In this document: in pieces, positions 24,413-35,588 of the stretch
Numbering within the stretch: the first letter of the stretch is position 1
Layout of the letters: every line of letters begins with the position of its first letter
NCBI GenBank assembly: GCA_026014685.1
Contig: JAOZHW010000003.1
Coordinates: forward strand, 99,995 to 163,994
DNA length: 64,000 nt
DNA from: Candidatus Bathyarchaeota archaeon
Lineage (GTDB): Archaea > Thermoproteota > Bathyarchaeia > Bathyarchaeales > Bathycorpusculaceae
Reading direction: 5' to 3'
Notes under the pieces: generated by a model
Told to the model about the DNA's origin: nothing
The model's database searches: none
Seen by the model: only the letters and a program-made list of their open reading frames with translations
Made by a program: the position numbers and the translations under genes

Positions 24413-25483
24413 TTACTTGATTTCTGCGTCTAAAACTATCTGTGACTCAAACGGAGCTGTCTCACGGATGGCTTTAGCGTAGAGGAACTTTTGGACTTTT
24501 CTGCTGCATCCCTTGAATTGCTCGGTGAAGCGTTGCTTGAGGTTCTCTACAGCGTCAGGTGCCCGCACAAAACCATAAAAATGCACGATTCCGCCTTCGG
24601 GTTTGATGGCGTTACAGGCGGCGTCCACAAACTCAATCGCGGTTTCAGGAAGGTTCATTATAACCCTGTCTGCGGCTCCTTTGAGTTTGCCCTTAGCGAT
24701 TTCTCTGGCATCCGCACAAACCGCGAACACCCGATTATCAACCCTGTTAACTCTAACGTTTAGCTTGAGCAGCTCCACCGCGTCGGGGTTCAAATCAACA
24801 GCGTAAACCTTGGCTTCTGGGCACTGTTTGCCAATCAAAACCGAAAACGGCCCCACACCCGCAAACAAATCTGCCACAACCTCCCCTGATTGCACCTGGG
24901 ACGCCACCCGCATATGCTCATGGCTGAGTCGAGGGGAAAAATACGCCTTAGCCACATCCACATGGTATGCACACCCGAATTCTCTGTGAATGGTGCTGGT
25001 TTTTTGTATGCCAGCGATGAAGGTGTAGTCGCGGATGCGGTAGACGCCGCTGATGTCGCCTGCCTTGCCCAAGACGGTTTTGATGTTTTTGTGGGTTTGC
25101 AGGATGGTTTCGCCGATTAGGGTTTGGTGTGGTTTGAGTTGGGGTGGGATTTCGATTATGACTATGTCGCCGACTATGTCAAACGCTTGAGGCACCATCG
25201 CTAGCAATTCTGGGGGCAGTTTGGTTTGGAGTGCTTGGGTGAGGGTTTCGGACGGCTGCTTTTTCTCTTCAAAATCGCTGCGGGTAACTTCAAGTAGGGA
25301 CACACCGTTTTGTAGAGCCGTTAACTCGGCGTTGTCTGGTTGTCTAACCAAAGGAACAAAAAGGAACTTATCATCTCGGGTTATGCCCAAAACTTTGTTA
25401 ATCAACCCAAGCTTAGCTGCTAGGGCAATGGTTTTTTCTCCTTGCTGTTTGGGCACTTTGAGGCAAACCGAGGTTTTAGTCAT
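24413..25483 (-). CDS. trm5: tRNA (guanine37-N1)-methyltransferase Trm5
   Basis: It methylates N1 of G37 next to the anticodon, preventing frameshifting, notably in tRNA-Pro and tRNA-Leu. It has an N-terminal D1/D2 region, then YFSPRLSHEHMRVA, the SAM-binding VADLFAGVGPFSV (motif I), AVDLNPDAVELL, and the catalytic NLPETA (NPP-like motif). At 356 residues it matches archaeal Trm5b. It starts 5 nt after the rtcA stop on the same strand, so the two RNA enzymes form an operon. Confidence 0.93.
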   Translation of the reverse strand: MTKTSVCLKVPKQQGEKTIALAAKLGLINKVLGITRDDKFLFVPLVRQPDNAELTALQNGVSLLEVTRSDFEEKKQPSETLTQALQTKLPPELLAMVPQAFDIVGDIVIIEIPPQLKPHQTLIGETILQTHKNIKTVLGKAGDISGVYRIRDYTFIAGIQKTSTIHREFGCAYHVDVAKAYFSPRLSHEHMRVASQVQSGEVVADLFAGVGPFSVLIGKQCPEAKVYAVDLNPDAVELLKLNVRVNRVDNRVFAVCADAREIAKGKLKGAADRVIMNLPETAIEFVDAACNAIKPEGGIVHFYGFVRAPDAVENLKQRFTEQFKGCSRKVQKFLYAKAIRETAPFESQIVLDAEIK

Positions 25484-25488
25484 ATGCT

Positions 25489-26523
25489 TCAGCTTTTCTC
25501 TATTCGGTAGAGGTTGTTAACTTTTTGGATACTGAATCGGGTGTTCAGCATTTTTTCCATGAGCCAAATGTTGGACTCAATATGTTCAGAGATACCTCGA
25601 ACGAGGAAGACGGATTTGCCTTCGGTGAGTGCCATGTAGGGAATCATCATGTCCGCGAGGAACTCGTCAACCGTCGCCTGAGCGGAAAGATCAGCGAGTA
25701 GGGTTCGGGCGGCTTCTTTGCCTACATCCTCAGCCATCTTCCCCAATTCACCAATGGCGTCAGCCCCCAAGAGCACACCCGTGTCAGTCTCAGCCCAGAG
25801 CACGATGGAACTGCCTTTCTGGATGGGATTTGATTGGTCGTTGATGACTTGGATATTGGCTTTGTAGCCGTTCTGTGCGAGTTGGGTTTGAGCTGCTTTG
25901 GCTTGGCGCTCAGCAACCTGTCGGTCAGCTAGAAAAGTGCAGACAGAAACGCCCTGTATGGTTTTGAGGTTGCCGAAGGTTTCAAATGCAAACGGTTTTA
26001 ACTTGACGTTTGGCTTCACAGTTATAGTTGCCTCACCCATACCTTTGGGGTAATATCCATACTTCTGTAAGTTAATTTCCGCTTCAACACCCATCTTAGC
26101 CAGTGTTGGCAAGAGCACTTTTCGTAGGTAATTGATTGTTGGGGCGTGGCGGGTGTCGGTGCCGCCTTTGGCTACATGCAACCGCACCGGGGTTTTGGCG
26201 AAGAGGCAGATTGGCAGAGTGGAGAGAAACAGCATGGGGATGCTTCCTGCGGTTTCGATGACTGCTTCTATGTTGCCGCCGCAGATGTCGTGGGGTGTAA
26301 ACCAGAGTTCTTTAGAGCCCAAGGTGGCGCCTTTGACTTCAGCGTTGCAGAGTTTAGCGGCTGTCAACACTGATTCAAGGTGCTGATGTTTGAGGCCGGG
26401 TTGTGGTCGGCTTTGGCGAATGTTGGTAATGTGGAGTGGTTCTTTGGTGATGGCGGCGATGGCTATTGATAGGCGGAGTATGGTGCCGCTGCCGCTTTTT
26501 TGGCTGCCGTCAATTTCGATCAT
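25489..26523 (-). CDS. rtcA: RNA 3'-terminal phosphate cyclase
   Basis: It converts RNA 3'-phosphate to 2',3'-cyclic phosphate with ATP. The N-terminus IDGSQKSGSGTILR is the family signature (usually GGGQ). RPQPGLKHQHL follows, then the TDTRHAPTINY region and ADRQVAERQA. The likely AMP-accepting histidine is in SEHIESNIWLM near the C-terminus. At 344 residues it has the normal length. The first gene of a pair with trm5, it is divergent from the iron operon. Confidence 0.9.
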   Translation of the reverse strand: MIEIDGSQKSGSGTILRLSIAIAAITKEPLHITNIRQSRPQPGLKHQHLESVLTAAKLCNAEVKGATLGSKELWFTPHDICGGNIEAVIETAGSIPMLFLSTLPICLFAKTPVRLHVAKGGTDTRHAPTINYLRKVLLPTLAKMGVEAEINLQKYGYYPKGMGEATITVKPNVKLKPFAFETFGNLKTIQGVSVCTFLADRQVAERQAKAAQTQLAQNGYKANIQVINDQSNPIQKGSSIVLWAETDTGVLLGADAIGELGKMAEDVGKEAARTLLADLSAQATVDEFLADMMIPYMALTEGKSVFLVRGISEHIESNIWLMEKMLNTRFSIQKVNNLYRIEKS

Positions 26524-26615
26524 ACACTTTTCAATATCGTGTGTTAGTTAAAAAAATGAATTGGTTGTGTTGTTTTGTTCTTTGTTGTGTGAGTGTGGGT
26601 TTGTTCATTCAGATT

Positions 26616-26633
26616 TTTTAGGTGTGCCTAAAA
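26616..26633. promoter_or_regulatory. DtxR/MntR-type operator 1
   Basis: TTTTAGG-TGTG-CCTAAAA is an 18-nt dyad with perfect 7-bp arms. It resembles the TTAGGnnnnCCTAA sites of DtxR/IdeR/MntR regulators and lies 58-75 nt before the DtxR-FeoA start. Confidence 0.75.
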
Positions 26634-26655
26634 CTTTATTAGGGTAGTTTAACCC

Positions 26656-26673
26656 TTTTAGGCATGCCTAAAA
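26656..26673. promoter_or_regulatory. DtxR/MntR-type operator 2
   Basis: TTTTAGGCATGCCTAAAA is a perfect 18-nt palindrome located 17-34 nt before the ATG at 26691. With operator 1 (40 bp away, centre to centre) it brackets the probable promoter, so a metal-bound regulator would block transcription. A weaker AGGGT...ACCCT dyad lies between them. Confidence 0.8.
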
Positions 26674-26690
26674 ATCGGAGATGAGCATAC

Positions 26691-27416
26691 ATGGAACAAA
26701 AATCAACCCAAGACTACCTCAAAGCCGTCTACAGCCTATCCAAAAACGGCGACCTAGTCAGCAACACCCAAATCAGCCAAAAACTAAACGTCGCACCCGC
26801 AAGCGTAACCGAGATGCTAAAAAAACTCTCCGACGAAGGCTACATCAACTACTCCCCATATCATGGTAGCACCCTCACCGAAAAAGGCCTCCAAGAAGCA
26901 AAAAAAGTAACCCGCAAACACCGCCTACTGGAAACCTTCCTCTCCGAAGTCCTCCACATAACAAAAGACAAAGTCCACTCCCAAGCCTGCCAAATGGAAC
27001 ACACCCTCTCCGACGAAGCAGAAGAATCCCTCTGCCGCCTCCTCAAACACCCCGACACCTGCAGCGACGACGGAAAAACCATACCCGCATGCGACCTGCC
27101 ATTTACCACATGCGAGGACTGCATGAAACTCCACGCACAGGGCTTAGAAGAAGTAGGAAAACGAAAAGAGAACCTACTCGCCCTAAGTGAACTCAAAGAT
27201 GGGCAGCAGGGCAAAATTCAGTTCATCCGTGGCGGCCACAACGTGCTTCAACGTCTCCTTGATATGGGTTTAACGCCTGGCACAAAAATCACATTAATCA
27301 AAGCGGCACCCTTCGAGGGTCCCATGGAAGTCTCCGTTCGCGGCTCCAAACTAGCCATTGGCAGAGGTATAGCCTCTAAGGTTTTCGTTGAACCAACACC
27401 CAAAGCCAACGCATAG
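26691..27416 (+). CDS. DtxR-family metal-dependent regulator fused to FeoA domain
   Basis: Residues 1-65 form the DtxR winged helix (TQISQKLNVAPASVTEMLKK). Residues 70-140 form the metal-binding/dimerisation domain with HRLLETFL and CQMEHTLSDEAEE. A cysteine-rich linker follows (CDLPFTTCEDC), and the C-terminus (about 165-235) is an SH3-like FeoA domain (LLDMGLTPGTKITLI). It likely senses Fe2+ or Mn2+ and represses the feo operon through the two palindromes upstream. SD GGAGATGAG precedes the ATG. The feoB gene follows after 10 nt. Confidence 0.88.
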   Translation: MEQKSTQDYLKAVYSLSKNGDLVSNTQISQKLNVAPASVTEMLKKLSDEGYINYSPYHGSTLTEKGLQEAKKVTRKHRLLETFLSEVLHITKDKVHSQACQMEHTLSDEAEESLCRLLKHPDTCSDDGKTIPACDLPFTTCEDCMKLHAQGLEEVGKRKENLLALSELKDGQQGKIQFIRGGHNVLQRLLDMGLTPGTKITLIKAAPFEGPMEVSVRGSKLAIGRGIASKVFVEPTPKANA

Positions 27417-27426
27417 GTGAAATTCT

Positions 27427-29400
27427 ATGTTTTCTAAGCAGAAAAAACAACTAAAACCAGTCGACAAAAACAGCAAGCACCTAACCATAGCTTTAGCTGG
27501 CAACGCAAACGTTGGCAAAAGTGTCATATTCAACCAGCTCACAGGCTCCAACCAAATCATCGGCAACTGGCCAGGTAAAACCATCGACCGCGCCGAAGGT
27601 ACTTTGAGCTTCGAAGGCTACGACATCACAGTCATCGACCTGCCAGGCATCTATTCGTTTTCGACTTTTTCTATGGAAGAGTTAGTTTCGCGGGACTACA
27701 TCGCACTGGAGAAGCCTGATGTCGTTATCAATGTGTTGGATGCCTCGGTTTTGGAGCGTAATTTGTTCTTTACGCTTCAGTTGCTTGAGATGCAGGCACC
27801 GATGGTTCTTTGCTTAAACCAGGTGGACGTTGCCAAGAGCAAAGGCATGATAATAGACAAAGACAAACTCCAAAGTGCATTAGGTGTCCCCGTAGTTTTC
27901 TCGACTGCAACACGGGGCGAAGGCATCTATGACGTCGTCCGCGAAGCCGTCAAAGTCGCCACTCACAAGTCTAAACCTCACCCCCTCAAATACCGCAAAG
28001 AACTGGAAGAAAAGATTGAACAACTACAAGCATTAATCGACAAAGAGAACCTTGGCTTGCAGTATCCCTCCCGTTGGCTAGCGATTAAGCTACTGGAAGG
28101 CGACTCAAAAATAACTGAAACCGTCGCCGCTAAATCGCAAACTATAGCGGTTGCATCGAAAACCATTGCGGCGGAACTGCAGAAAAACTGCCAAGAGCCC
28201 TGCTTCTCAATCATCGCCCAAGAACGCTACGCACTGGCAAGTTCGATTGCTGCTTCGGCGCTTCAGCAGAACGAGATTTGGACCACCTTCTCAGATAAGC
28301 TTGAGTATGTAACTACGCATAGAGTTTGGGGCTACTTCACCTCAGCAGGCGTTATCGTTGGTTTGCTGTTGTGGACGTTTTTTGTGGGCAACGAGCTTTC
28401 AGGTCTCATCTCAGAAGGGTTGAACATGATTCAACCCGTTGACCCCGCGTTGACCTCTGAGTTGCCGATTCTGGCGATCATCCTCAACGGTGTTTGGGGC
28501 GGCATCGTTGCGGGCTTAACCCTAATCATCCCATTCGTAATCCCCTTCTACCTGCTATTGGCTGTTGTGGAAGATTCAGGCATCTTAACCCGTGTGGCGT
28601 TTATGATGGACAGCGCCATGCACAAGATGGGCTTACATGGCAAAGCCTTGATCCCAATCATTTTGGGGTACGGCTGCAACGTGCCAGCGATTCAAGCTTG
28701 CAAAATCATGGAAACCCGCCGCGAACGGTTGCTGGCTGCGTTCGCCATCACCTTTGCACCCTGCTCAGCCCGAACCATCATCCTATTCGGCATGGTGGGC
28801 TTATTCGTGGGTATCCACTGGGCGCTGCTGCTCTATGTGGTTGACTTAGTGGTCATCTTTGCGTTAGGGCGCGTTGCCATGAAGGCGGTTCCAGGCAAAT
28901 CCACAGGTTTAATCATGGAGATGAGTAGCTTCAAGCGACCCTCCGCCAAAGTTGTCCTAAAGCAGACCTGGACACGCACAAAATCCATAATCTATGTAGT
29001 ATTCCCCATCTACATCGTGTTTAGCGCCCTCATCCAAGCACTCTACGCCCTCAACGTGCTCACACCCATCAGCGACGCATTAGCACCGTTGACAGTATGG
29101 TGGCTGGGGTTGCCTGCTTTTGCGGGGGTGCTGTTGATCTTGGGTACGGTTCGAAAAGAATTCGTGCTCGTCGGCGCAGTGTCAATACTTGGCACTTCGA
29201 ATTTGCTGGTGGGTTTCACGCCTGTGCAGTTGGTGGTTATGGCGTTGGTTGCGATGCTCTACATTCCCTGTGTTGCCACGGTGGCTATCTTGGGCAAGGA
29301 GTTCGGCGGGAAAGCAACGGCGGTTATAACTGCGGCGAACATTGGGGCGGCGTTGTTGATCGGTGGCTTAGCGTTTAGGCTACTTGCCCTGTTTTTCTAA
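27427..29400 (+). CDS. feoB: Ferrous iron transporter FeoB
   Basis: It imports Fe2+ across the cytoplasmic membrane. The N-terminal G domain has G1 [15 protein letters not shown]3 DLPGIYSF and G4 NQVD, followed by a helical spacer. The C-terminal membrane part carries the two Gate motifs with GYGCNVPAI and PCSARTIIL, and about ten TM segments. At 657 residues it is normal. It is transcribed with the DtxR-FeoA gene and should be controlled by the same operators. Confidence 0.94.
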   Translation: MFSKQKKQLKPVDKNSKHLTIALAGNANVGKSVIFNQLTGSNQIIGNWPGKTIDRAEGTLSFEGYDITVIDLPGIYSFSTFSMEELVSRDYIALEKPDVVINVLDASVLERNLFFTLQLLEMQAPMVLCLNQVDVAKSKGMIIDKDKLQSALGVPVVFSTATRGEGIYDVVREAVKVATHKSKPHPLKYRKELEEKIEQLQALIDKENLGLQYPSRWLAIKLLEGDSKITETVAAKSQTIAVASKTIAAELQKNCQEPCFSIIAQERYALASSIAASALQQNEIWTTFSDKLEYVTTHRVWGYFTSAGVIVGLLLWTFFVGNELSGLISEGLNMIQPVDPALTSELPILAIILNGVWGGIVAGLTLIIPFVIPFYLLLAVVEDSGILTRVAFMMDSAMHKMGLHGKALIPIILGYGCNVPAIQACKIMETRRERLLAAFAITFAPCSARTIILFGMVGLFVGIHWALLLYVVDLVVIFALGRVAMKAVPGKSTGLIMEMSSFKRPSAKVVLKQTWTRTKSIIYVVFPIYIVFSALIQALYALNVLTPISDALAPLTVWWLGLPAFAGVLLILGTVRKEFVLVGAVSILGTSNLLVGFTPVQLVVMALVAMLYIPCVATVAILGKEFGGKATAVITAANIGAALLIGGLAFRLLALFF

Positions 29401-29402
29401 CC

Positions 29403-29418
29403 TTTTTTTAATTTTTTT
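29403..29418 (+). terminator. T-rich terminator after feoB
   Basis: Two runs of seven T separated by AA begin three bases after the feoB stop, a typical archaeal oligo-T terminator. Confidence 0.55.
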
Positions 29419-29495
29419 CACATTACCATCCAAGAAATGCGAAATATTTATCGAGTTTTTTCCACTTTTTTTAAACATTCATCCATTGGACAGCC

Positions 29496-31157
29496 ATGGC
29501 GATGAACAAACCAGAGGTTTCTGGGAAAGACATTAAAGGGATTACGTCATCTATCTTAAGTCTAATGAAGTCACCAATAGCCATCTTGCTTGCTAACATG
29601 GGGTTTGTTCTACAAATCTCAGGCATATTCATCCTAATTCCAATAGTCGCCGGCTTCATTCTACACGAAACCGAAGCAACCTTAGCCCTATTTATAACCG
29701 CAACAGCTTTCCTCGTTCTGGGTTTCTTTGCTAACTCTCTGTGCGAAAAGAAAGAAATGAACTTCAAACAATCCTGTACTCTGCTAGTTCTGGTTTTCGT
29801 AATAATAAGCATCATAGGCTCCATCCCCTACTTCTACATAGGAGTCCCAGACGGCGCACTATTCGACCGCATAACAAACTGCATTTTTGAGTCAGTTGCA
29901 GGCTTCACCACCTCAGGCTTCACCGTTATACCCGACATCACACTTTTACCCCAGTCAATAATTTTGTACCGGTCGCTGACTCAATTCATCGGTGGCTTAG
30001 GCATAGTCATCGTTTTACTAGCCTTTTTCTATCCTGAAGCCAAACTGCGTGAATTCGCAAAAACAATGGGGCTTTCCAAAAACAACCACAAAATCAGAAA
30101 AACCTTCCTCTTTCTCATCTCAATTTACAGCTTATTTACAGCGTTCATGGTTGCAGTAGGATACCTTTTTGGTTATCATGATTTAATCAACTTGTCCTCG
30201 CTGATTTTTTCTGCCGTGAGCACGGGTGGTTTTTCTCCAGTGCCCGACTTAGCCACCTTGATAACGCAGTCACCTTTCAATTTCATAATTCCAATCTGCA
30301 TGATTTTTGGAGCTTCCAACCTACTCGTATTAGCCAAACTCTACAACAAAAAATTCAAAGACTTCCTCAACTCTGAAACCACTTTCTTTTTGATAATTAT
30401 CGCCATCTCGACTGTGCTATTGGTATCCTTCTTTGGGTTGCCCCTCTACGAATCGGGCTTTCATGTCATAAGCGCGCTGTCATCCAGCGGATTCAGCTAC
30501 ATATCCATCAGCGGCTTAGATGATTCTTTGAAGTTTTTCTTGGTTGCCTTGATGTTTATCGGTGGAGCAAGTTTCTCTACCGCTGGCGGCATCAAAGTCT
30601 ACAGGTTTCTGCTGCTCATCAAAAGCGTCCCCAAAGCGTTAACTTTCACTGTAGTTGGAAAAGACAGCAAGATACGCCTCTTCCGCAAAGACTATACAAA
30701 CCCCGAGGTCATTCAAGCAGCAAGCACGGTGTTTTTGACAGCAGGCGCCATCTTTATTGCATCTTTCATTGTTAGTTACTATGGTTATGATCCGATAAAT
30801 GCAATTTTCGATTGCACCTCGGCTTTAGCCACAACTGGTTTAAGCACTGGCGTAGTCGGTCCAGATTTGGTTTTAGAACTAAAATGGCTGTTTATGTTCC
30901 TGATGCTTTTGGGCCGCGTGGAAATAATGGTCTTTTTAGTCATGTTTACAAACGGTAAAAAGCAGCCAAAAACAAACCGCACCGAAACAGCCAATGCACC
31001 GGCAGCCACAGAGGAATCCTGCTATAAACCCAATAAAGTAATCGACTTCATAGAGAACGCATGGGAATTCGTGGTTTCCAAGCTTAGAGCATTCCGTGAC
31101 TTTTTCAAACAACATGTTCTGAGCCTGTTCAAATTAACTAAAAAAGAGACAACCTAA
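29496..31157 (+). CDS. trkH: TrkH/KtrB-family potassium transporter
   Basis: It is a K+ (or Na+-coupled K+) channel-like membrane subunit with four pore repeats. The selectivity-filter segments are visible as SVAGFTTSGFT, SAVSTGGFSP, SALSSSGFSY and SALATTGLSTG, each with the key Gly. GGLGIV follows the first. The protein has 553 residues with about ten TM helices and a charged C-terminal tail of about 60 residues. The regulatory TrkA subunit is not in the window. A TATA-like element (AAATATTTAT) lies near 29443. Confidence 0.9.
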   Translation: MAMNKPEVSGKDIKGITSSILSLMKSPIAILLANMGFVLQISGIFILIPIVAGFILHETEATLALFITATAFLVLGFFANSLCEKKEMNFKQSCTLLVLVFVIISIIGSIPYFYIGVPDGALFDRITNCIFESVAGFTTSGFTVIPDITLLPQSIILYRSLTQFIGGLGIVIVLLAFFYPEAKLREFAKTMGLSKNNHKIRKTFLFLISIYSLFTAFMVAVGYLFGYHDLINLSSLIFSAVSTGGFSPVPDLATLITQSPFNFIIPICMIFGASNLLVLAKLYNKKFKDFLNSETTFFLIIIAISTVLLVSFFGLPLYESGFHVISALSSSGFSYISISGLDDSLKFFLVALMFIGGASFSTAGGIKVYRFLLLIKSVPKALTFTVVGKDSKIRLFRKDYTNPEVIQAASTVFLTAGAIFIASFIVSYYGYDPINAIFDCTSALATTGLSTGVVGPDLVLELKWLFMFLMLLGRVEIMVFLVMFTNGKKQPKTNRTETANAPAATEESCYKPNKVIDFIENAWEFVVSKLRAFRDFFKQHVLSLFKLTKKETT

Positions 31158-31167
31158 CTTTATATTT
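31158..31167 (+). promoter_or_regulatory. TATA box for the small Cys-rich gene
   Basis: CTTTATATTT lies 22-31 nt before the ATG at 31189, so the transcript would be almost leaderless. It directly follows the trkH stop. Confidence 0.5.
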
Positions 31168-31188
31168 CAATGTAGAGTATCTTCTGTT

Positions 31189-31308
31189 ATGTCTGTTGAG
31201 GCACCTCATTGTCCTTGTCCAAAACGTGATTGCCCCCGTCACAGTAAATGCACCGAATGCGTAAGACACCACAAAGAAAAGAACCAAGACCCCTACTGCG
31301 CAAGGTAA
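31189..31308 (+). CDS. Tiny cysteine-rich protein (39 aa)
   Basis: This 39-residue ORF encodes HCPCPKRDCPRHSKCTECVRHH followed by a last Cys three residues from the end. The spacing C-x-C-x4-C-x4-C-x2-C matches a family of small Cys-rich proteins seen widely in archaea and anaerobic bacteria (CPCPK.DC.RHGKC..C..). It probably binds zinc or an iron-sulfur cluster. A TATA box sits at the right distance. The function is unknown. Confidence 0.65.
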   Translation: MSVEAPHCPCPKRDCPRHSKCTECVRHHKEKNQDPYCAR

Positions 31309-31315
31309 ACGCCAC

Positions 31316-31561
31316 ATGGGAAAGGTTCTGGATTTGGAGGCACAGCACAAGAGACTGAAGATACAGCAGCACTTTTGGAGCATAGTTGGTTCAGTTGAGC
31401 ACATAAATGTGCCCAAACTTGAGGACGCCATAAGAAAAGAATTCCATACCTCTGATGGGCGGTTGGTTGATTTGCAGGTTAGGTTGATGCAGACCGAGGG
31501 GCGGATAAAAGTGCAGAGTGCCTCGAAGGTTTGGATTAAACAGCCACCCCTTGAGTGTTAG
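31316..31561 (+). CDS. Hypothetical small protein, possible winged-helix fold
   Basis: The 81-residue protein is charged and helical, with a pattern (VPKLEDAIRKEFHTSDGRLVDLQVRLMQTEGRIKV) that could be a small winged helix. It has no TM segment. It begins 7 nt after the tiny Cys-rich ORF and may be expressed with it. No family is recognised. Confidence 0.5.
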   Translation: MGKVLDLEAQHKRLKIQQHFWSIVGSVEHINVPKLEDAIRKEFHTSDGRLVDLQVRLMQTEGRIKVQSASKVWIKQPPLEC

Positions 31562-31618
31562 TTTGCAAAAATTTTATTACAAGCCGTCCATTATTGTTTA
31601 GTAGAGGCTTTTGGTTAA

Positions 31619-31996
31619 TTGTTTAATCAAAGCAAGCCGTCCATTCTCATAATCGACGACGACGTTGGCATCCTGAAGACTTTTAGCCGCATATTTCAGC
31701 GCAAAGGCTACACCGTCGCTGTGGCGGCAAAGGGCACCGAAGCCATAGAAAAAATCGCATGCAACCACTTCGATGTGGCGCTGATTGATTTTTGTTTGCC
31801 CGACATGGAAGGCACCCAGCTTTTTTCCGTCATAAACAATGCATCTCCAGACACGGTTAAGATTATGTTAACTGGGAAAGCTTCAGTAGGCAGCATCGAG
31901 GGAGCAGATGCTCTTTTAGGGAAACCGATTCAACCCGACCAGCTTCTAAGCATAATAGATAACAAACTCAAAAACCGCAACATCGAAACACTCTAA
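31619..31996 (+). CDS. Receiver-domain-only response regulator
   Basis: It is a 125-residue CheY-like receiver with no output domain. The acidic pair is in ILIIDDDVG, the phosphoacceptor in VALIDFCLPDMEG, the Thr in MLTGKAS and the Lys in LLGKPIQ. It starts at TTG 31619. No histidine kinase is in the window, so the partner is unknown. It sits between a hypothetical gene and the convergent perR. Confidence 0.82.
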   Translation: MFNQSKPSILIIDDDVGILKTFSRIFQRKGYTVAVAAKGTEAIEKIACNHFDVALIDFCLPDMEGTQLFSVINNASPDTVKIMLTGKASVGSIEGADALLGKPIQPDQLLSIIDNKLKNRNIETL

Positions 31997-32007
31997 CAGA
32001 TGTCGGT

Positions 32008-32442
32008 TCAGGTTTTATGGGTACAATGCTTGCAAACCCCATAGACATCCACCCGCTGGGCAGTAGGAGTAAACTCCGCTTTCGCCGCAGCCCTCTTCAC
32101 CAACTCCCGTGCAGTGGGGTCATCTAAATCAAAGATTTTTCCACAATTAGTGCAGACCAAATTTATGTGGGGTTCCAGGTTGGGGTCGTAGCGTGTTTGT
32201 CCTTGAGGAAAGTTGAGTTCCTGTATTAAGCCGCCTTCTTTTAGGATGCCCAGTGTGCTGTAGACGGTTGCGAGGCTGACGGTTGGGTTTGTTTTTTTGA
32301 TTTCGGTGTAGATTTTTTGTGGGCTTGGGTGTTCGCGGCTGGCGAGGGCGGTTTTGCAGATGGCTATGCGTTGGGGGGTGGCTTTGTAGCCTTTGCTGCG
32401 GAGAGCTTGAATGATGGTGGTTTCTGTTTTCGGTGGTTGCAT
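32008..32442 (-). CDS. perR: Fur-family regulator, PerR-like
   Basis: It is a metal-dependent repressor with an N-terminal winged helix (KGYKATPQRIAICKTAL, then HPSPQKIYTEIKK) and a C-terminal dimerisation domain. Two CxxC pairs (LVCTNCGK and GVCKHC) would bind structural zinc. The ATG at 32442 gives 144 residues, normal for Fur; a longer frame starts at 32484 and would run through the operator region. It is divergent from katG, and a dyad lies 2 nt upstream, so it probably represses both genes and is relieved by peroxide. Confidence 0.85.
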   Translation of the reverse strand: MQPPKTETTIIQALRSKGYKATPQRIAICKTALASREHPSPQKIYTEIKKTNPTVSLATVYSTLGILKEGGLIQELNFPQGQTRYDPNLEPHINLVCTNCGKIFDLDDPTARELVKRAAAKAEFTPTAQRVDVYGVCKHCTHKT

Positions 32443-32444
32443 AC

Positions 32445-32464
32445 TTAATATTAGGTAATAATAA
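32445..32464. promoter_or_regulatory. Putative PerR operator between perR and katG
   Basis: A 20-nt AT-rich dyad, TTAATATTAG/GTAATAATAA, matches its own reverse complement at 16 of 20 positions and resembles TTATAATnATTATAA PerR boxes. It overlaps the perR promoter and lies about 50 nt before katG, just upstream of a TATA-like CTTAAATACA. Confidence 0.6.
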
Positions 32465-32498
32465 TTCTTAAATACATTTTTCAAGATTGTTAAAGTAG

Positions 32499-34682
<2,184 letters not shown>

Positions 34683-34712
34683 ATTTAACCCCGAAGGTGC
34701 ATAAGGTAAACC

Positions 34713-34739
34713 TTTTTCCCTCTTTTTTGTGTTCTTTTT
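34713..34739 (+). terminator. T-rich terminator after katG
   Basis: Three pyrimidine-rich T runs (five, six and five T) follow the katG stop by 30 nt. Confidence 0.4.
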
Positions 34740-34804
34740 ATAACAACCAGCAAAGAGTCGGAGAAACAGAATGGTTTCGCGTTGGAACTAAAAAAGCAGA
34801 TCGG

Positions 34805-35086
34805 CTAGCACTGTTTTGATGTTCTGTTTTGTTTGTTCTCTAAAAGTTGCTGGAGGGGCTGAAAACCCATCAGGTGAATGTGGCTTGTGCATTTGTTGCA
34901 TCGGATGACCACTTCGTCTAAAACGTAGTCTTTGACGTTTATGTCCAGAATCGAGTAAACCTCGTCTGAGCAGTCGTCTGGCGAGATTTTTGCTCCGCAC
35001 TCTGGGCAGCGAAACGCCCCATTTCGATCCATCATCGAGAGGTTCACCTTGTACGCGGTGACTTGTTTGGTTCTTTTTTGCTTCAT
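34805..35086 (-). CDS. Zinc-ribbon hypothetical protein
   Basis: The 93-residue protein has a basic N-terminus, a first knuckle CPECGAKISPDDC (about residues 27-39) and a second CNKC near residue 68. The ligands therefore come from CxxC pairs about 36 residues apart. It has no TM segment. The family is not recognised. It is convergent with katG and divergent from the NifU-domain gene, which suggests a redox or metal setting, but no role is assigned. Confidence 0.6.
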   Translation of the reverse strand: MKQKRTKQVTAYKVNLSMMDRNGAFRCPECGAKISPDDCSDEVYSILDINVKDYVLDEVVIRCNKCTSHIHLMGFQPLQQLLENKQNRTSKQC

Positions 35087-35260
35087 TCTTTTACATCTCC
35101 CTTGTTTTTTAGTTTTGGTGGCTACTATATTAATCGGTTTTTCAGAATCTTTCCCAAATTAAGACCATATTCTGCGTTTAAATTGAATATGGGTAAAGTG
35201 TGTTGGCAATAGGAATCTTTTATTAGGCAAAATAATCCTTCAAAGGGTAAGTGAAGTATT

Positions 35261-35494
35261 ATGGCTGAATCAATCCAAAAACGGGTACAAGCAGCACTCG
35301 ACGACATACGCCCCCAAATCCAGATGGACGGCGGAGACGTAGAACTCGTCGCAGTTGAAGGCAAAATCGTAAAAGTCCGCTTAGTCGGGCACTGCGCAGG
35401 CTGCCCCATGTCTCAGATGACGCTTAAAAACGGCATCGAAGCACACCTAAAAGCAGTTGTCCCCGAAGTTCAAAGCGTTGAAGCGGTACGTTAA
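35261..35494 (+). CDS. NifU C-terminal-domain protein (Fe-S scaffold)
   Basis: The 77-residue protein is a stand-alone NifU-like domain. It has IRPQIQMDGGDVELV followed by GHCAGCPMSQMTLKNGIE, which contains the cluster-binding CxxC. Such proteins carry or transfer Fe-S clusters in the cytoplasm. It lies near the oxidative-stress genes perR and katG, but has its own promoter region. Confidence 0.88.
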   Translation: MAESIQKRVQAALDDIRPQIQMDGGDVELVAVEGKIVKVRLVGHCAGCPMSQMTLKNGIEAHLKAVVPEVQSVEAVR

Positions 35495-35588
35495 AGGTAA
35501 CGCATCGCAACCAATTTTTCTGCTCAAGTTTATTTTTGTTATAGATTCTGTTTTCATAAACCATAAGTGCATAAATTGGCTTATTGTT

